NCBI RefSeq assembly: GCF_002563635.1
Contig: NZ_PDIZ01000001.1
Coordinates: forward strand, 558,001 to 622,000
Length of the DNA: 64,000 nucleotides
Reading direction: 5' to 3'
Origin: Bacillus sp. es.036
GTDB taxonomy: Bacteria > Bacillota > Bacilli > Bacillales > Guptibacillaceae
Each line of letters begins with the position of its first letter. The first letter of the stretch is position 1. Position numbers and translations under genes: made by a program. The notes under the pieces are model-generated. The model worked only from the letters and a program-made list of their open reading frames with translations, was not told the origin of the DNA and searched no databases. Positions 51,841-60,753 of this stretch are shown in pieces.

Positions 51841-52689
51841 ATGCAAATTGAATTTCTTGGTACCGGTGGGGCCATGGCGATCCCCCGGCCACTATGTCAG
51901 TGCGCAGTTTGCGTAGAAGCGAGAGCGAAAGGTGTCCCTTACAGTCGATCGGGTCCTAGTGTTTTTGTTCACGGTCCTAACGTATTAATTGATACGCCTG
52001 AAGATAGCTATATGCAGTTAAATCGCTCGCAGATTTCGAGGATAGACGGCGTATTTTATTCGCATTGGCACCCTGATCATGTTATGGGGAGGCGGGTGCT
52101 AGAATCAGTAAATGCGGATTGGGTCAACCATCCCCCAGAAGGAACAACAACGGACGTTTATTTGCCGGAGCAAGTGGCGATTGACTTTCAAACAAGATTA
52201 GGTAGTGGTGAACATCTTGCTTTTTTTGATCAACAAAAATACATAGCGCTTCATAAGCTGAACGATGGGGAGAAAGTAACCATTAATGGCGTATCAATTA
52301 CTCCGTTTCGCTTATCTGAGGATTATGTTTATGCGTTCCTGTTTGAAGGGGAAGGCAAACGGATATTGATTGCTCCAGATGAACTTTATGGTTGGGAGCC
52401 AGAGGAACTTGGTGAATTGGATGTAGCGGTATTGCCGACTGGCATCTGCGAATTTCATCCTTTAACAGGAGAGCGACAAATCAGTGAAGATCATCCTGTT
52501 TTGAAAGAAGAAGCAACATTTCGTCAAACACTATCTATTATTGAAAAGTTACAGGTGAAAGAAGTGTATTTAACACACTTGGAAGAACCTGATCAATTGA
52601 GCTATGACGACCTCAAAAAGGTGGAAGAAACGCTTCTGCATGATAAAAACATTTTATTTGCGTATGACACCTTAACAATTAATCTATAG
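51841..52689 (+). CDS. MBL-fold hydrolase, PhnP-like
   Basis: This 282-residue protein begins MQIEFLGTGGAMAIPRPLCQCAVC, with the structural-zinc cysteines C19, C21 and C24 typical of PhnP-type phosphodiesterases. SHWHPDH (H75, H77, D79, H80) supplies the catalytic metal site and LTHLEE the later one. Likely substrates are cyclic phosphate diesters, but no phn operon is adjacent. ATG at 51841 follows GGAGAGAGGAG; the frame extends to 51769. Confidence 0.8.
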   Translation: MQIEFLGTGGAMAIPRPLCQCAVCVEARAKGVPYSRSGPSVFVHGPNVLIDTPEDSYMQLNRSQISRIDGVFYSHWHPDHVMGRRVLESVNADWVNHPPEGTTTDVYLPEQVAIDFQTRLGSGEHLAFFDQQKYIALHKLNDGEKVTINGVSITPFRLSEDYVYAFLFEGEGKRILIAPDELYGWEPEELGELDVAVLPTGICEFHPLTGERQISEDHPVLKEEATFRQTLSIIEKLQVKEVYLTHLEEPDQLSYDDLKKVEETLLHDKNILFAYDTLTINL

Positions 52690-52756
52690 GAAGACACGGT
52701 TTAAAAATCCGTACTTTAGGGAAAGATTTTTTTAGATATAGAAACGAGGTGAGCGT

Positions 52757-53011
52757 ATGGAACTGTCATTTGGGCTTATTCTTAATATTGTCATAGCAAT
52801 TTATTTATTTGTGGATGCAAAAAAACGGGATAAAAGTTCTTTTTTCTGGGCGATTATCGGGTTAATTTTTGGACCAATCGTTCTTGGAATCTACTTTATT
52901 CAAACAGGTAGAAAAGGCATTGGTTGGCTTATTATCATTCTTGCCCTTATTTGGTTTATTATTGCCATTGTGTTAGGTATATTGGCAGGGATCATTGGTC
53001 TCTTATTTTAG
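52757..53011 (+). CDS. Small membrane protein
   Basis: This 84-residue protein has three hydrophobic segments (about 4-18, 28-48 and 54-82), with the loop DAKKRDKSSFFWA between the first two. Similar small proteins occur in many bacilli; I cannot name the family. ATG follows ACGAGGTGAGCGT. A terminator follows at 53018. Confidence 0.6.
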   Translation: MELSFGLILNIVIAIYLFVDAKKRDKSSFFWAIIGLIFGPIVLGIYFIQTGRKGIGWLIIILALIWFIIAIVLGILAGIIGLLF

Positions 53012-53017
53012 GATTAA

Positions 53018-53044
53018 ACCTGAAGCGTACGCTTCAGGTTTTTC
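53018..53044 (+). terminator. Intrinsic terminator
   Basis: AACCTGAAGCG pairs with CGCTTCAGGTT around TA, followed by TTTCT. Confidence 0.85.
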
Positions 53045-53182
53045 TATGGGTTTAAGACTTCATGGAATGTGGAAGAGTATTGAGATACTATTAAAACAAA
53101 TGAGCGCTTGAGGTGAATGTGTCAAATTGACGAATGAGGGGATCTCACATTCATAGATAAGTAATGACTCAAGGGGGAAGCA

Positions 53183-53392
53183 ATGGATGAAGAAGCAAAA
53201 GTGATAGATTGGATCACTTCCGAAGTCGAAGTAGAAACATGCACCATGCAAGATTATCCGGTGTACCATTCGGGTAAACGAGTCATCGATCGAAGCGGAG
53301 ATTATCTTATTGTCTACTTTCATCCGTTGCTTGAAAAAGTGGTTTATACGTTTAAAGGGATTGAAGATTGTTTTTTCATTGCTCATCGTTAA
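53183..53392 (+). CDS. Small acidic hypothetical protein
   Basis: This 69-residue protein reads MDEEAKVIDWITSEVEVETC and has a likely beta-rich fold. ATG follows CAAGGGGGAAGCA, a strong ribosome site. No family is recognised. It ends at a bidirectional terminator shared with thiM. Confidence 0.5.
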   Translation: MDEEAKVIDWITSEVEVETCTMQDYPVYHSGKRVIDRSGDYLIVYFHPLLEKVVYTFKGIEDCFFIAHR

Positions 53393-53427
53393 GCAATTTT
53401 GAAATAGGTAAATCGAATTAATATAAA

Positions 53428-53457
53428 AAAGAGGAGCGCAGTTGCGCTCCTCTTTGG
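53428..53457. terminator. Bidirectional terminator
   Basis: AAAGAGGAGCGCA pairs with TGCGCTCCTCTTT around GT, between the hypothetical gene and thiM. Confidence 0.9.
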
Positions 53458-53459
53458 TG

Positions 53460-54260
53460 TTATTTGACGAGGTGGACATTTGCTTCAATGTCTTCTGGTG
53501 TAATAAGCGAAAGTTGATTTAAAAGCGCAATTTGAAAGTCGCCTGGCCGATTTTCAATATGATCGGCGGCTTTTTCACTTGCAACACCATAAAACGCAAG
53601 TACGCCGTATGCAGCTAGCATCGGATCTGACTCCACAGCTGCGAACGCACCGAGAAGAGAGGAGAGAAGGCAGCCAGTACCGGTTACCTTCGTTAAGATC
53701 GGGTGGCCGTTACCAAGTTTAAGTGTCGTTTCGCCATCTGAAACAATGTCGATCGCCCCTGTGAGGATGACCGTACAACCAAACATTTTTGCGGTTTTTC
53801 TTGCTAGCATTTCGCTATTTCCTTCTCCTTCTGTAGCATCAACGCCTTTAATTGACCACTTTTTCCCTGAAATATTTGCAATTTCAGCTCCATTTCCTCT
53901 TAGAAATTGCACATCGACTTCTTTAAGAATATGTCGAGCTGTTGATGTTCGATACGGAGTGGCCCCTGCTCCAACCGGGTCGAGAATAACAGGAATGTTC
54001 ATTTCATTTGCCGCTTTTCCAGCGATAACCATCGCTTCCACCAGTTCTTTTGTTAACGTACCGATATTTAAAACAAGAGCTCCAGAAATCTTGGCCATAT
54101 CAGCGACTTCTTCTTTCGCATAAGCCATAACGGGGCTTGCTCCTGCAGCGAGTAAGCCGTTCGCTGTAAAATTGGTTACGACGGTATTCGTTATATTATG
54201 AACGAGAGGGGATGCCTCTCTTACTTTTGTAATGAGGTCAGCTGCCTGAGATTTTTCCAC
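53460..54260 (-). CDS. thiM: Hydroxyethylthiazole kinase
   Basis: ThiM phosphorylates 4-methyl-5-(2-hydroxyethyl)thiazole in thiamine salvage. The 266-residue protein has [29 protein letters not shown], the [10 protein letters not shown] segment and [16 protein letters not shown] (ribokinase-like catalytic cysteine region). GTG at 54258-54260 is preferred because AAAGGA lies eight bases upstream; an ATG three codons earlier has no spacing. No TPP riboswitch is visible upstream and no other thiamine gene is adjacent. Confidence 0.9.
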   Translation of the reverse strand: MEKSQAADLITKVREASPLVHNITNTVVTNFTANGLLAAGASPVMAYAKEEVADMAKISGALVLNIGTLTKELVEAMVIAGKAANEMNIPVILDPVGAGATPYRTSTARHILKEVDVQFLRGNGAEIANISGKKWSIKGVDATEGEGNSEMLARKTAKMFGCTVILTGAIDIVSDGETTLKLGNGHPILTKVTGTGCLLSSLLGAFAAVESDPMLAAYGVLAFYGVASEKAADHIENRPGDFQIALLNQLSLITPEDIEANVHLVK

Positions 54261-54369
54261 GGTCAACATCCTTTCTTGCTTGTTATTTCTAATGGTTTTT
54301 CCCTTTTTTTTATTGTAACAATAAGGCGTGTTCGTGAAAATAAAAAGTAAGGAGTTCCTTTTTCCTATA

Positions 54370-54612
54370 TTAAGGTTTTGAGTAACGATTCCAAAACCGT
54401 AAGATCCATGAAAAAGGAAATGGTAATCGGTACCCGGCTTTTTCAAGTTGTTTTAGAAGGTTTATAAATGCACCGCCAACGCGACGCTGTTGTTTTAATT
54501 CTTCTTCATTCGCTTTCACTGTAATGCGATAGCCATCTTGAAGTCCCTCCACTTTCACTTCTTTTGTACCAAGCTTTTCAGTAGTTTCTTTCATCACTTT
54601 CGATTCTTCCAT
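54370..54612 (-). CDS. Small protein downstream of the ABC1 kinase
   Basis: This 80-residue protein has a polar N-terminal half ([20 protein letters not shown]) and a hydrophobic C-terminus with [16 protein letters not shown]. It starts two bases after the stop of the AarF/UbiB-like gene and follows GGAGAAATAAAG, so the two are cotranscribed. I do not recognise a family. It may act with the ABC1 kinase at the membrane. Confidence 0.55.
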   Translation of the reverse strand: MEESKVMKETTEKLGTKEVKVEGLQDGYRITVKANEEELKQQRRVGGAFINLLKQLEKAGYRLPFPFSWILRFWNRYSKP

Positions 54613-54614
54613 CT

Positions 54615-56243
54615 TTATTTCTCCTTTTTTAACCAGAGTCGTTTTTCCATTGCACTAACAGTAAAGAGGACGAGTAGAGTAATGCCGCTGGATATGACAG
54701 TAGGAAGGAATAGGGACTGAATCTCAAAAGCAAGACTTACAAAAAAACCAATGAAACTTAACGAAAAGAGAATAAAGGCATAGTGTTTATTCCATAACAT
54801 ACTTTTTGATCGAATTTCTGTTTTCTTCACGTTTTCTTCCCATTGGCGGTGATCGGCGAATTCATCCGAAAGTCGATCAAGTGGATTTTCAATTGAAGAA
54901 ATTCTTGCATAGAACTGCTTCAATAGTTTTTTAGGGTCATAGCCAGCCGATTCCTCGCGATTGATCCACTCTTGAACTATTGGTTTGCCTTCTTCAATTA
55001 GATCAATATTGGGATCCAAAGTGTAAAGAATCCCTACGATGGTTGAAATGGCTCTCCCTAGAAAAGCGAACTCACTCGGTAACTGTATAGGCTGCTTATT
55101 TACGAGCGTTTGTACTTCCTTTAAAACTTGTTCAGCAGTATCTTCATCCATCATCGTTAAATCCTGTTCAATGAATAAGGTCACTAGCGTCTGTATGGCT
55201 TTCTCAATCTGTCTTTTATCAGAGTTAGGAAGAAGAAAGCGCAATTCGTCTAGAGTCTCTGTTACATCGCTGTACTGACTAAGCACGATTCCGGTAATGA
55301 GCTTTCGAATGGAAAGAGCATCCCTTGCTTCAATATGTCCGACCATACCAAAATCGATAAAAACGATCGTCCCGTCTTCTTGAATAAGAAGGTTACCAGA
55401 GTGAGGATCGGCATGAAATTGTCCTTCTTGAAGAAGCTGTTCAAGATATCCCTTTAAAAGCTTGCGAGCTAGCTCTCGTCGATTAATGGCTTTCTTGTCA
55501 ATATAAGAAAGGTTTGTTATACGAGCGCCTTCCATCCATTCCATGACGAGCACTTTTTTCGTTGACCATTCTGGGACGTAATTAGGAACCCGATAGCCTG
55601 GACTATCGCTGTAGCGCTCCTTAAAGTGAAGGCCATTTTTCAATTCTTTCTTAAAATCAAGCTCATCTTCAATCACGTGTCGAACTTCCTCGTAAAGCCT
55701 GCTTAAATCAAGCTGCTTGCCGTACGATGTAAACTTATCCATAAGCCAGAACACGATGCGAAGGGCTTGAAAGTCAGCCCGAATAATCTTGCGAATGTTG
55801 GGGCGGCGTATTTTAATTGCCACTTCTTCGCCCGATTTTAATGTTGCTCTGTACACCTGTCCTATGGAAGCTGATGCAATCGGCCGATCTGAAAGGTTGT
55901 CAATCACATCTTGAACGTCCGCTGCCCATTCTTCTTCAAGAATTTGTTTCGCTTTCTCCCAGGAAAAAGAAGGGACGCGGTCAACGAGATCTTCAATTTC
56001 TTCTAGAAAAACTTTTGGAAGGATATCCGCTCTAGTTGAGAGGAATTGTCCTAGCTTAACGAGCAGTCCTTCAAGCCGAATCGCTTTTTCCTTGTACTCC
56101 TTTGCCTGCTTTTTTAATAGTTTCTGCCAGCGTTCCTGATCCCACGAATGCTTGCTTTTTCTTCGAAAGCGTTCAAGTTGGAGGAAGAACTTAACGGACA
56201 TCCAAACGATCACGCTAATGCGATACAGCGATTGATATTTCAT
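54615..56243 (-). CDS. ABC1/AarF/UbiB family atypical kinase
   Basis: This 542-residue protein has the UbiB-family motifs KLGQFLSTRADILP (KxGQ), PIASASIGQVYRATL (alanine-rich loop), VAIKIRRP (lysine), QFHADPHSGNLLI and FIDFGMVG (catalytic DxxxxN and DFG). Two hydrophobic helices at the C-terminus (about 495-535) anchor it in the membrane. Family members support isoprenoid lipid or quinone metabolism through an atypical ATPase. ATG follows GGAGTAGGAGTCGTCT. It is the first gene of a two-gene unit. Confidence 0.85.
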   Translation of the reverse strand: MKYQSLYRISVIVWMSVKFFLQLERFRRKSKHSWDQERWQKLLKKQAKEYKEKAIRLEGLLVKLGQFLSTRADILPKVFLEEIEDLVDRVPSFSWEKAKQILEEEWAADVQDVIDNLSDRPIASASIGQVYRATLKSGEEVAIKIRRPNIRKIIRADFQALRIVFWLMDKFTSYGKQLDLSRLYEEVRHVIEDELDFKKELKNGLHFKERYSDSPGYRVPNYVPEWSTKKVLVMEWMEGARITNLSYIDKKAINRRELARKLLKGYLEQLLQEGQFHADPHSGNLLIQEDGTIVFIDFGMVGHIEARDALSIRKLITGIVLSQYSDVTETLDELRFLLPNSDKRQIEKAIQTLVTLFIEQDLTMMDEDTAEQVLKEVQTLVNKQPIQLPSEFAFLGRAISTIVGILYTLDPNIDLIEEGKPIVQEWINREESAGYDPKKLLKQFYARISSIENPLDRLSDEFADHRQWEENVKKTEIRSKSMLWNKHYAFILFSLSFIGFFVSLAFEIQSLFLPTVISSGITLLVLFTVSAMEKRLWLKKEK

Positions 56244-56337
56244 AGACGACTCCTACTCCTGAATAAGTTGTTTAGTGTTTAACATAGCCTATTTCCATCG
56301 ATTAGAAACAATTTTTTACGAGTAAGGAGCACATCAA

Positions 56338-56368
56338 AAACCCCTATCACAACTAGCGATAGGGGGTG
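56338..56368 (-). terminator. Intrinsic terminator (minus strand)
   Basis: On the minus strand ACCCCCTATCGC pairs with GATAGGGGT and is followed by TTTTTG, ending the small membrane gene at 56428. Confidence 0.75.
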
Positions 56369-56427
56369 TCCAACAGTATTGTATGTAAATGGGGGTGGAG
56401 ATCGTGTCTCTATTTCTAAACAAGGAG

Positions 56428-56652
56428 TTACTTTAAGCGTTTATTAAGCCACTTTTGAATGAAAAACGCAAGGGCAGCAGAGGTTGCCAGTACAATAATG
56501 GTTACTAAAAAAGAATTTTCCGCACTTGTATAATTGCCTGCGCTAGAGTAGGAGGATTGGTTATGGAAAACAGTGAAAAAAATTCCTGATAAGAGCTGTA
56601 AACAAAAAAATAACACGATAAAACTGCTAACGAATGAGAGGTAATTCTTCAT
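56428..56652 (-). CDS. Small two-helix membrane protein
   Basis: This 74-residue protein has two hydrophobic segments (about 7-28 and 48-65) separated by a serine/tyrosine-rich loop (NQSSYSSAGNYTSAENS). ATG follows AAAGGAACAATACCG. No family is recognised. Confidence 0.5.
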   Translation of the reverse strand: MKNYLSFVSSFIVLFFCLQLLSGIFFTVFHNQSSYSSAGNYTSAENSFLVTIIVLATSAALAFFIQKWLNKRLK

Positions 56653-56846
56653 CGGTATTGTTCCTTTCTATGATCAATAAAGCTAGCTTAAACGGCTTAT
56701 TAATAATACTTCGCGTGTCGTATCGATTACTAGGGGAGAAAAAACAAAGCTACACTTATCCTTGATCGTAAGAACTGTTTCACCTTCCAAAAAGAGGGGA
56801 ATGGTAGAAACAGACTTTGCAATTTCTGTTTAGGGAGGACAAAATC

Positions 56847-57734
56847 GTGAAACGTGCTATGCTCATAATAAATCCATCATCTGGTAAAGAAAAAGCAATG
56901 AATTACGAAGAAGAAGCACTAAACATTTTACAACAAAATCATGTGGACGTTACAGTGAAATATACAGAAAAAGAAGGGGATGCGATCCGTTTTGCTAAAG
57001 CCGCATGCGAGAATCATTTTAACACGCTTGTCGCAATGGGGGGAGACGGAACGATTAATGAAGCCATTAACGGATTAGCAAGTGAGTCGGAGCGCCCTAA
57101 TTTTGGCTTCATTCCTTTAGGGACAGTTAATGATTTCGCAAGAGCGCTCGGCATCTCTATGCAACCGAAAAAGGCGCTAAAAGTTCTAGCACAACAGCAT
57201 ACTAAACCGGTCGATATCGGACGTATTAATGATCAGTACTTTATGAATGTGCTTGCTGTAGGTGCGATTGCAGAAGCCGTATATGACGTGACGCCTGAGC
57301 AAAAATCCAAATTTGGACCGCTTGCTTATTTAATTGAAGGTGGAAAAGCGCTAAAAGATAAAACACCTTTTGACCTGAAAGTGACGTATGATGGAAAACA
57401 ATGGAATGGAGAAGCGTATATCATGCTGATTGCTTTAACGAATTCAGTAGGTGGAATTCAATCGTTCGCCCAGCATGCTGAGGTGAATGATGGGTATTTT
57501 CACATCTTTATTTTAAGAGAATTTTCTCTACCTAAAGTATTTAAAATTATCCCAGATCTTTTTAGTGGAAATTTACAAGACAACGCTCAAGTGGAATATT
57601 TCCCCGCCTCTAAATTAAAAGTAGAGTCAGATCATGAACTTGTCGTCAATATTGATGGGGATGAAGGTGTCAATCTTCCATTTGAAGCTGAAGTGATGCA
57701 CAACGAATTACATATTTTTGTTCCTGAAGAGTAG
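56847..57734 (+). CDS. Diacylglycerol kinase-family lipid kinase (BmrU/YegS-like)
   Basis: This 295-residue protein begins KRAMLIINPSSGKEKA and contains VAMGGDGTINEAINGL, the nucleotide-binding motif of the DAG kinase catalytic family, and GFIPLGTVNDFARAL (GTxNDFA). It phosphorylates a lipid such as diacylglycerol. GTG at 56847 follows AGGGAGGACAAAATC; the open frame extends back to 56817. A terminator overlaps its stop. Confidence 0.9.
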   Translation: MKRAMLIINPSSGKEKAMNYEEEALNILQQNHVDVTVKYTEKEGDAIRFAKAACENHFNTLVAMGGDGTINEAINGLASESERPNFGFIPLGTVNDFARALGISMQPKKALKVLAQQHTKPVDIGRINDQYFMNVLAVGAIAEAVYDVTPEQKSKFGPLAYLIEGGKALKDKTPFDLKVTYDGKQWNGEAYIMLIALTNSVGGIQSFAQHAEVNDGYFHIFILREFSLPKVFKIIPDLFSGNLQDNAQVEYFPASKLKVESDHELVVNIDGDEGVNLPFEAEVMHNELHIFVPEE

Positions 57735-57752
57735 GACGCCTACTCTTTTTTC
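57730..57752 (+). terminator. Intrinsic terminator
   Basis: AGAGTAGG pairs with CCTACTCT around ACG, followed by TTTTTC. The stem includes the stop codon of the lipid kinase gene. Confidence 0.85.
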
Positions 57753-57858
57753 ACGTTGACTGGATCGAATACCTAGTGCATCTCGAAATGTCCTGCTTCT
57801 TATTCTCATTTTTCATGAATAGGCTAGTTGTGATGAAAACTGGGATGAGGTGAAAAGC

Positions 57859-58806
57859 ATGGGACAAAAAGTATTGTTTTTTGGAGACGTTGGGATTGAT
57901 GACACGATTGCTCTGTTGTTTGCTTATTTATCAGAAGGTATAGAGGTGATTGGTATAGTAGCCTGTTACGGTAATGTATCGAAAAAGCAAACAACGCGGA
58001 ATGTGCGTTACTTACTTCAAGAAGTGGGCCGAACAGATATCCCAGTAATGGGTGGTGCGGAAAAGCCAATGACAGGTGAAGTGCCAACATATTATCCGAA
58101 TGTTCACGGTCCCGAAGGTTTAGGTCCGATTAGCCCGCCACCAAATGAAGCTGAGCCATTAGAAAATTTCTTTGAAGTTATCACTCTCATTGAAAAATAT
58201 AGTGAAGATCTGGTTATTGTTAACGTGGGCAGAATGACTTCGCTTGCTACGCTGTTGCTTCTCTATCCAGATACGATGAAAATGATTCAATCTTTCTATA
58301 TTATGGGTGGAGCATTTAATGTACCAGGGAACGTCACTCCGAGTGCAGAAGCGAATTTTTATGCGGATCCCGTTGCAGCGAATATCGTCATGAAGTATGC
58401 AGAGAATGTTTTCTTATTTCCCCTAAACGTAACTCAGCACGCTATTGTAACACCAGGAATGGTCAATTATATTGAAGCAATCAGTAAGCCTCCTTTTCTT
58501 AAACCGCTTCTAGATTATTATTACGAGGAATTTTATCAAAAGATGGTTCCGGATATTGAAGGAAGTCCCGTTCACGATGCGCTCACTATAATGAGCGTGG
58601 AAAATAATAGCATCTGTACTTTTTACCGTACGCCAGTTGCAGTAGAAATTACTGGAGAGGCGCGGGGGCTTAGCATCGGTGATTTTAGAAAATCCTTTGA
58701 ACAAGCAGAATTTGATAATAGGCCGGCTCATCATGTGGCGATCGAACTGAATTATTTTATGTTTTATAAATTATTTATGGAAACCATGACGGGAGAGACA
58801 TTTTAG
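57859..58806 (+). CDS. Nucleoside hydrolase
   Basis: This 315-residue member of the inosine-uridine nucleoside hydrolase family has the calcium and catalytic aspartates at D10, D14 and D15 (GDVGIDD), an asparagine region in EANFYADPVAAN and the late HDALTI motif (Asp). The usual first Asp of DxDxGxDD is F here, a position not needed for the calcium site. It cleaves N-glycosidic bonds of ribonucleosides. ATG at 57859 follows GGGATGAGG; a GTG at 57850 is possible. Confidence 0.85.
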   Translation: MGQKVLFFGDVGIDDTIALLFAYLSEGIEVIGIVACYGNVSKKQTTRNVRYLLQEVGRTDIPVMGGAEKPMTGEVPTYYPNVHGPEGLGPISPPPNEAEPLENFFEVITLIEKYSEDLVIVNVGRMTSLATLLLLYPDTMKMIQSFYIMGGAFNVPGNVTPSAEANFYADPVAANIVMKYAENVFLFPLNVTQHAIVTPGMVNYIEAISKPPFLKPLLDYYYEEFYQKMVPDIEGSPVHDALTIMSVENNSICTFYRTPVAVEITGEARGLSIGDFRKSFEQAEFDNRPAHHVAIELNYFMFYKLFMETMTGETF

Positions 58807-58999
58807 AAAGTGAAACCTTTTCTTGTCATTTTTCGTAAAGAGAGTAAAATCGATAAGAAAACACCATTTTTTAGCTACCTAGTGACAAATTGACTTTAAT
58901 TAAGTATAGAGGTTGGTTCCCCTTATACAAGACATCTGTTGCGAATAGATTAAAATATAGAAACGTAACAAATGTAAGAAGTGAAGAGGGTGCTTGTGC

Positions 59000-59608
59000 T
59001 TGAACGACATTGAGAGAATCATGATTAATATCAGAATAGAAGGGACAAGTGTTCTTCATAAACCAGATGACTTAACGATCATCGGTAGAGGAAGAAGTGC
59101 AGTTGTTTTTAAGATCCCGGATGAGCAAAAAGTTCTTAAAGTTTTTTATCCTGATTTTGTTCATCTTGCAAGACTTGAAGCATCGATTTATCAAGAGTTA
59201 AACAATAATGATGACTACCCTTCTTTCTATGAAGGAGGAGAGGGGTATGTCGTATTAGAATATTTAGAAGGACTGACCTTTTACGAATGTTTAATTCAAG
59301 GAATCGTGATTACAGAGGAAATGATTGCAAAAGTTGATCATGCTCTTAACTACGCGCGTAAGAAAGGGCTAAATCCTTCAGATACGCATCTCCAGAACGT
59401 TATGCTACTATCGAATGGGGAAGTTCGCGTCATTGATGTCGTTCGCTTTCGTCAAAGCAAGGTGTGTACACACTGGGAAGATCTTAAGGTAGCCTATGAC
59501 CGCCTTTATTCATCTCGTTTCTTTCCGAAAAAATATCCAGTGTGGTTCGTGGAGATGATTATTCGCCTTTATCGTAAAGGCTTTATTCGATTGAAAAAAA
59601 GGAAGTGA
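59000..59608 (+). CDS. Atypical serine/threonine protein kinase-like protein (YrzF-like)
   Basis: This 202-residue protein has a kinase-like core: IGRGRSAVVFKI (glycine loop), VLKVFY (lysine), LEYLEGLTFYE (hinge), then GLNPSDTHLQNVML in place of HRDLKxxN and RVIDVVRF in place of DFG. The catalytic Asp, the metal Asn and an Asp at the DFG position are therefore kept. B. subtilis YrzF is similar. TTG at 59000 follows GAGGGTG; a TTG at 58994 and an ATG at 59021 are alternatives. The AI-2E-type transporter gene starts seven bases after its stop. Confidence 0.75.
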   Translation: MNDIERIMINIRIEGTSVLHKPDDLTIIGRGRSAVVFKIPDEQKVLKVFYPDFVHLARLEASIYQELNNNDDYPSFYEGGEGYVVLEYLEGLTFYECLIQGIVITEEMIAKVDHALNYARKKGLNPSDTHLQNVMLLSNGEVRVIDVVRFRQSKVCTHWEDLKVAYDRLYSSRFFPKKYPVWFVEMIIRLYRKGFIRLKKRK

Positions 59609-59615
59609 AGACACA

Positions 59616-60716
59616 GTGCAACAATCGCGCTTATTTCGATTTTTTATTTGGCTTCTTCTTATTTTTACAGTGATTTGGGTTGGCAGTAAAATTGAATTTA
59701 TTTTTCGTCCCCTTGTCATCCTAGTAACAACATTAGCGTTTCCAATTATTGCAGCAGGAGTGTTTTATTACATTCTACGCCCTGTCATTGCTCTATTAGA
59801 AAAATGGAAAATACCAAGGCCACTCGGTATTCTTCTCGTTTATCTGGCGCTAGCTGGTGGTGTAACGGGACTTGTTATTAGTATTGGTCCTGTACTTGTT
59901 GAGCAATTTAATAGTCTTGTGAAGGGTGCCCCAACGCTTGTGAATGATTTGCAATCCGCGATTAACGACTGGCAGAGGAATCCGTACATAGCTAGAATTC
60001 TTCAAAGTGAAATGATCGACATACAGGGATTGACCGATCGCATTTCTGGTTCAATTGGAGAAATTAGCTCTTCTTTTGGAAATTACATTTTTTCAATCCT
60101 AAATGTTGTCACGAATGTGCTCGTTGGGATTGTTCTTCTTCCATTCATTTTGTTCTTTATGCTGAAAGATGGAAAAAAGCTGATGCCATCCTTACTTCGA
60201 GTCGTTCCTAAAGCCCACCGGAAAGAGGGAGCGAAAATACTAGAAGATATGGATGACGCGCTAAGCGGATTTATCCAGGGACAGCTGATCGTAAGTGTCT
60301 TTATCGGAACGTTTGTTTATATTTGGTATGTCATCATTGATCTTGACTATGCCTTAATTCTCGCGATGATTGCTCTCTTCCTTAACGTTGTCCCATTTAT
60401 CGGTCCGATTATCGGAACAGCACCGGGCGTCATCGTCGGACTGATCCAATCACCGTTAACAGCCCTATGGGTTGTCCTTGGTGTCATTGTGATTCAACAA
60501 ATTGAAAGTAATCTTGTCTCACCGCTTGTGATGGGGCGTAAGCTGGATATTCATCCCTTAACGATCATCTTGCTCCTATTGGTGGCCAGTAGTCTTGCAG
60601 GGTTTCTCGGGCTTATTCTCGCCATCCCAACGTACGCAGTGCTAAAAGTAATCTTTACTCATACGTATCGGTTAATTAAGCTGCAGCAGCGAGGCAAGCA
60701 TTCAACAAACGAATAG
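59616..60716 (+). CDS. AI-2E family transporter-like membrane protein
   Basis: This 366-residue protein has the AI-2E/PerM plan. Hydrophobic pairs lie near the N-terminus (8-60) and 72-100. A long extracellular segment follows (100-150). The signature helices are IGTFVYIWYVIIDLDYALILAMIALFLNVVPFIGPIIGTAPGVIVGL and IIQQIESNLVSPLVMGRKLDIHPLTIILLLL. GTG start behind GGAAGTGAAGACACA. It is seven bases after the kinase-like gene, as an operon. The transported substrate is not known; bacillar members are not linked to autoinducer-2. Confidence 0.85.
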   Translation: MQQSRLFRFFIWLLLIFTVIWVGSKIEFIFRPLVILVTTLAFPIIAAGVFYYILRPVIALLEKWKIPRPLGILLVYLALAGGVTGLVISIGPVLVEQFNSLVKGAPTLVNDLQSAINDWQRNPYIARILQSEMIDIQGLTDRISGSIGEISSSFGNYIFSILNVVTNVLVGIVLLPFILFFMLKDGKKLMPSLLRVVPKAHRKEGAKILEDMDDALSGFIQGQLIVSVFIGTFVYIWYVIIDLDYALILAMIALFLNVVPFIGPIIGTAPGVIVGLIQSPLTALWVVLGVIVIQQIESNLVSPLVMGRKLDIHPLTIILLLLVASSLAGFLGLILAIPTYAVLKVIFTHTYRLIKLQQRGKHSTNE

Positions 60717-60717
60717 T

Positions 60718-60752
60718 AAAAAGACAGGTTCTCTAAGCGAACCTGTCTTTTT
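60718..60752. terminator. Bidirectional terminator
   Basis: AAAAAGACAGGTTC pairs with GAACCTGTCTTTTT around TCTAAGC, between convergent genes. Confidence 0.9.
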
Positions 60753-60753
60753 A

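Noticed and set aside
54261-54369. A TPP riboswitch expected upstream of thiM.
   Set aside because: No CTGAGA or ACCTGA-type core is present in the leader.
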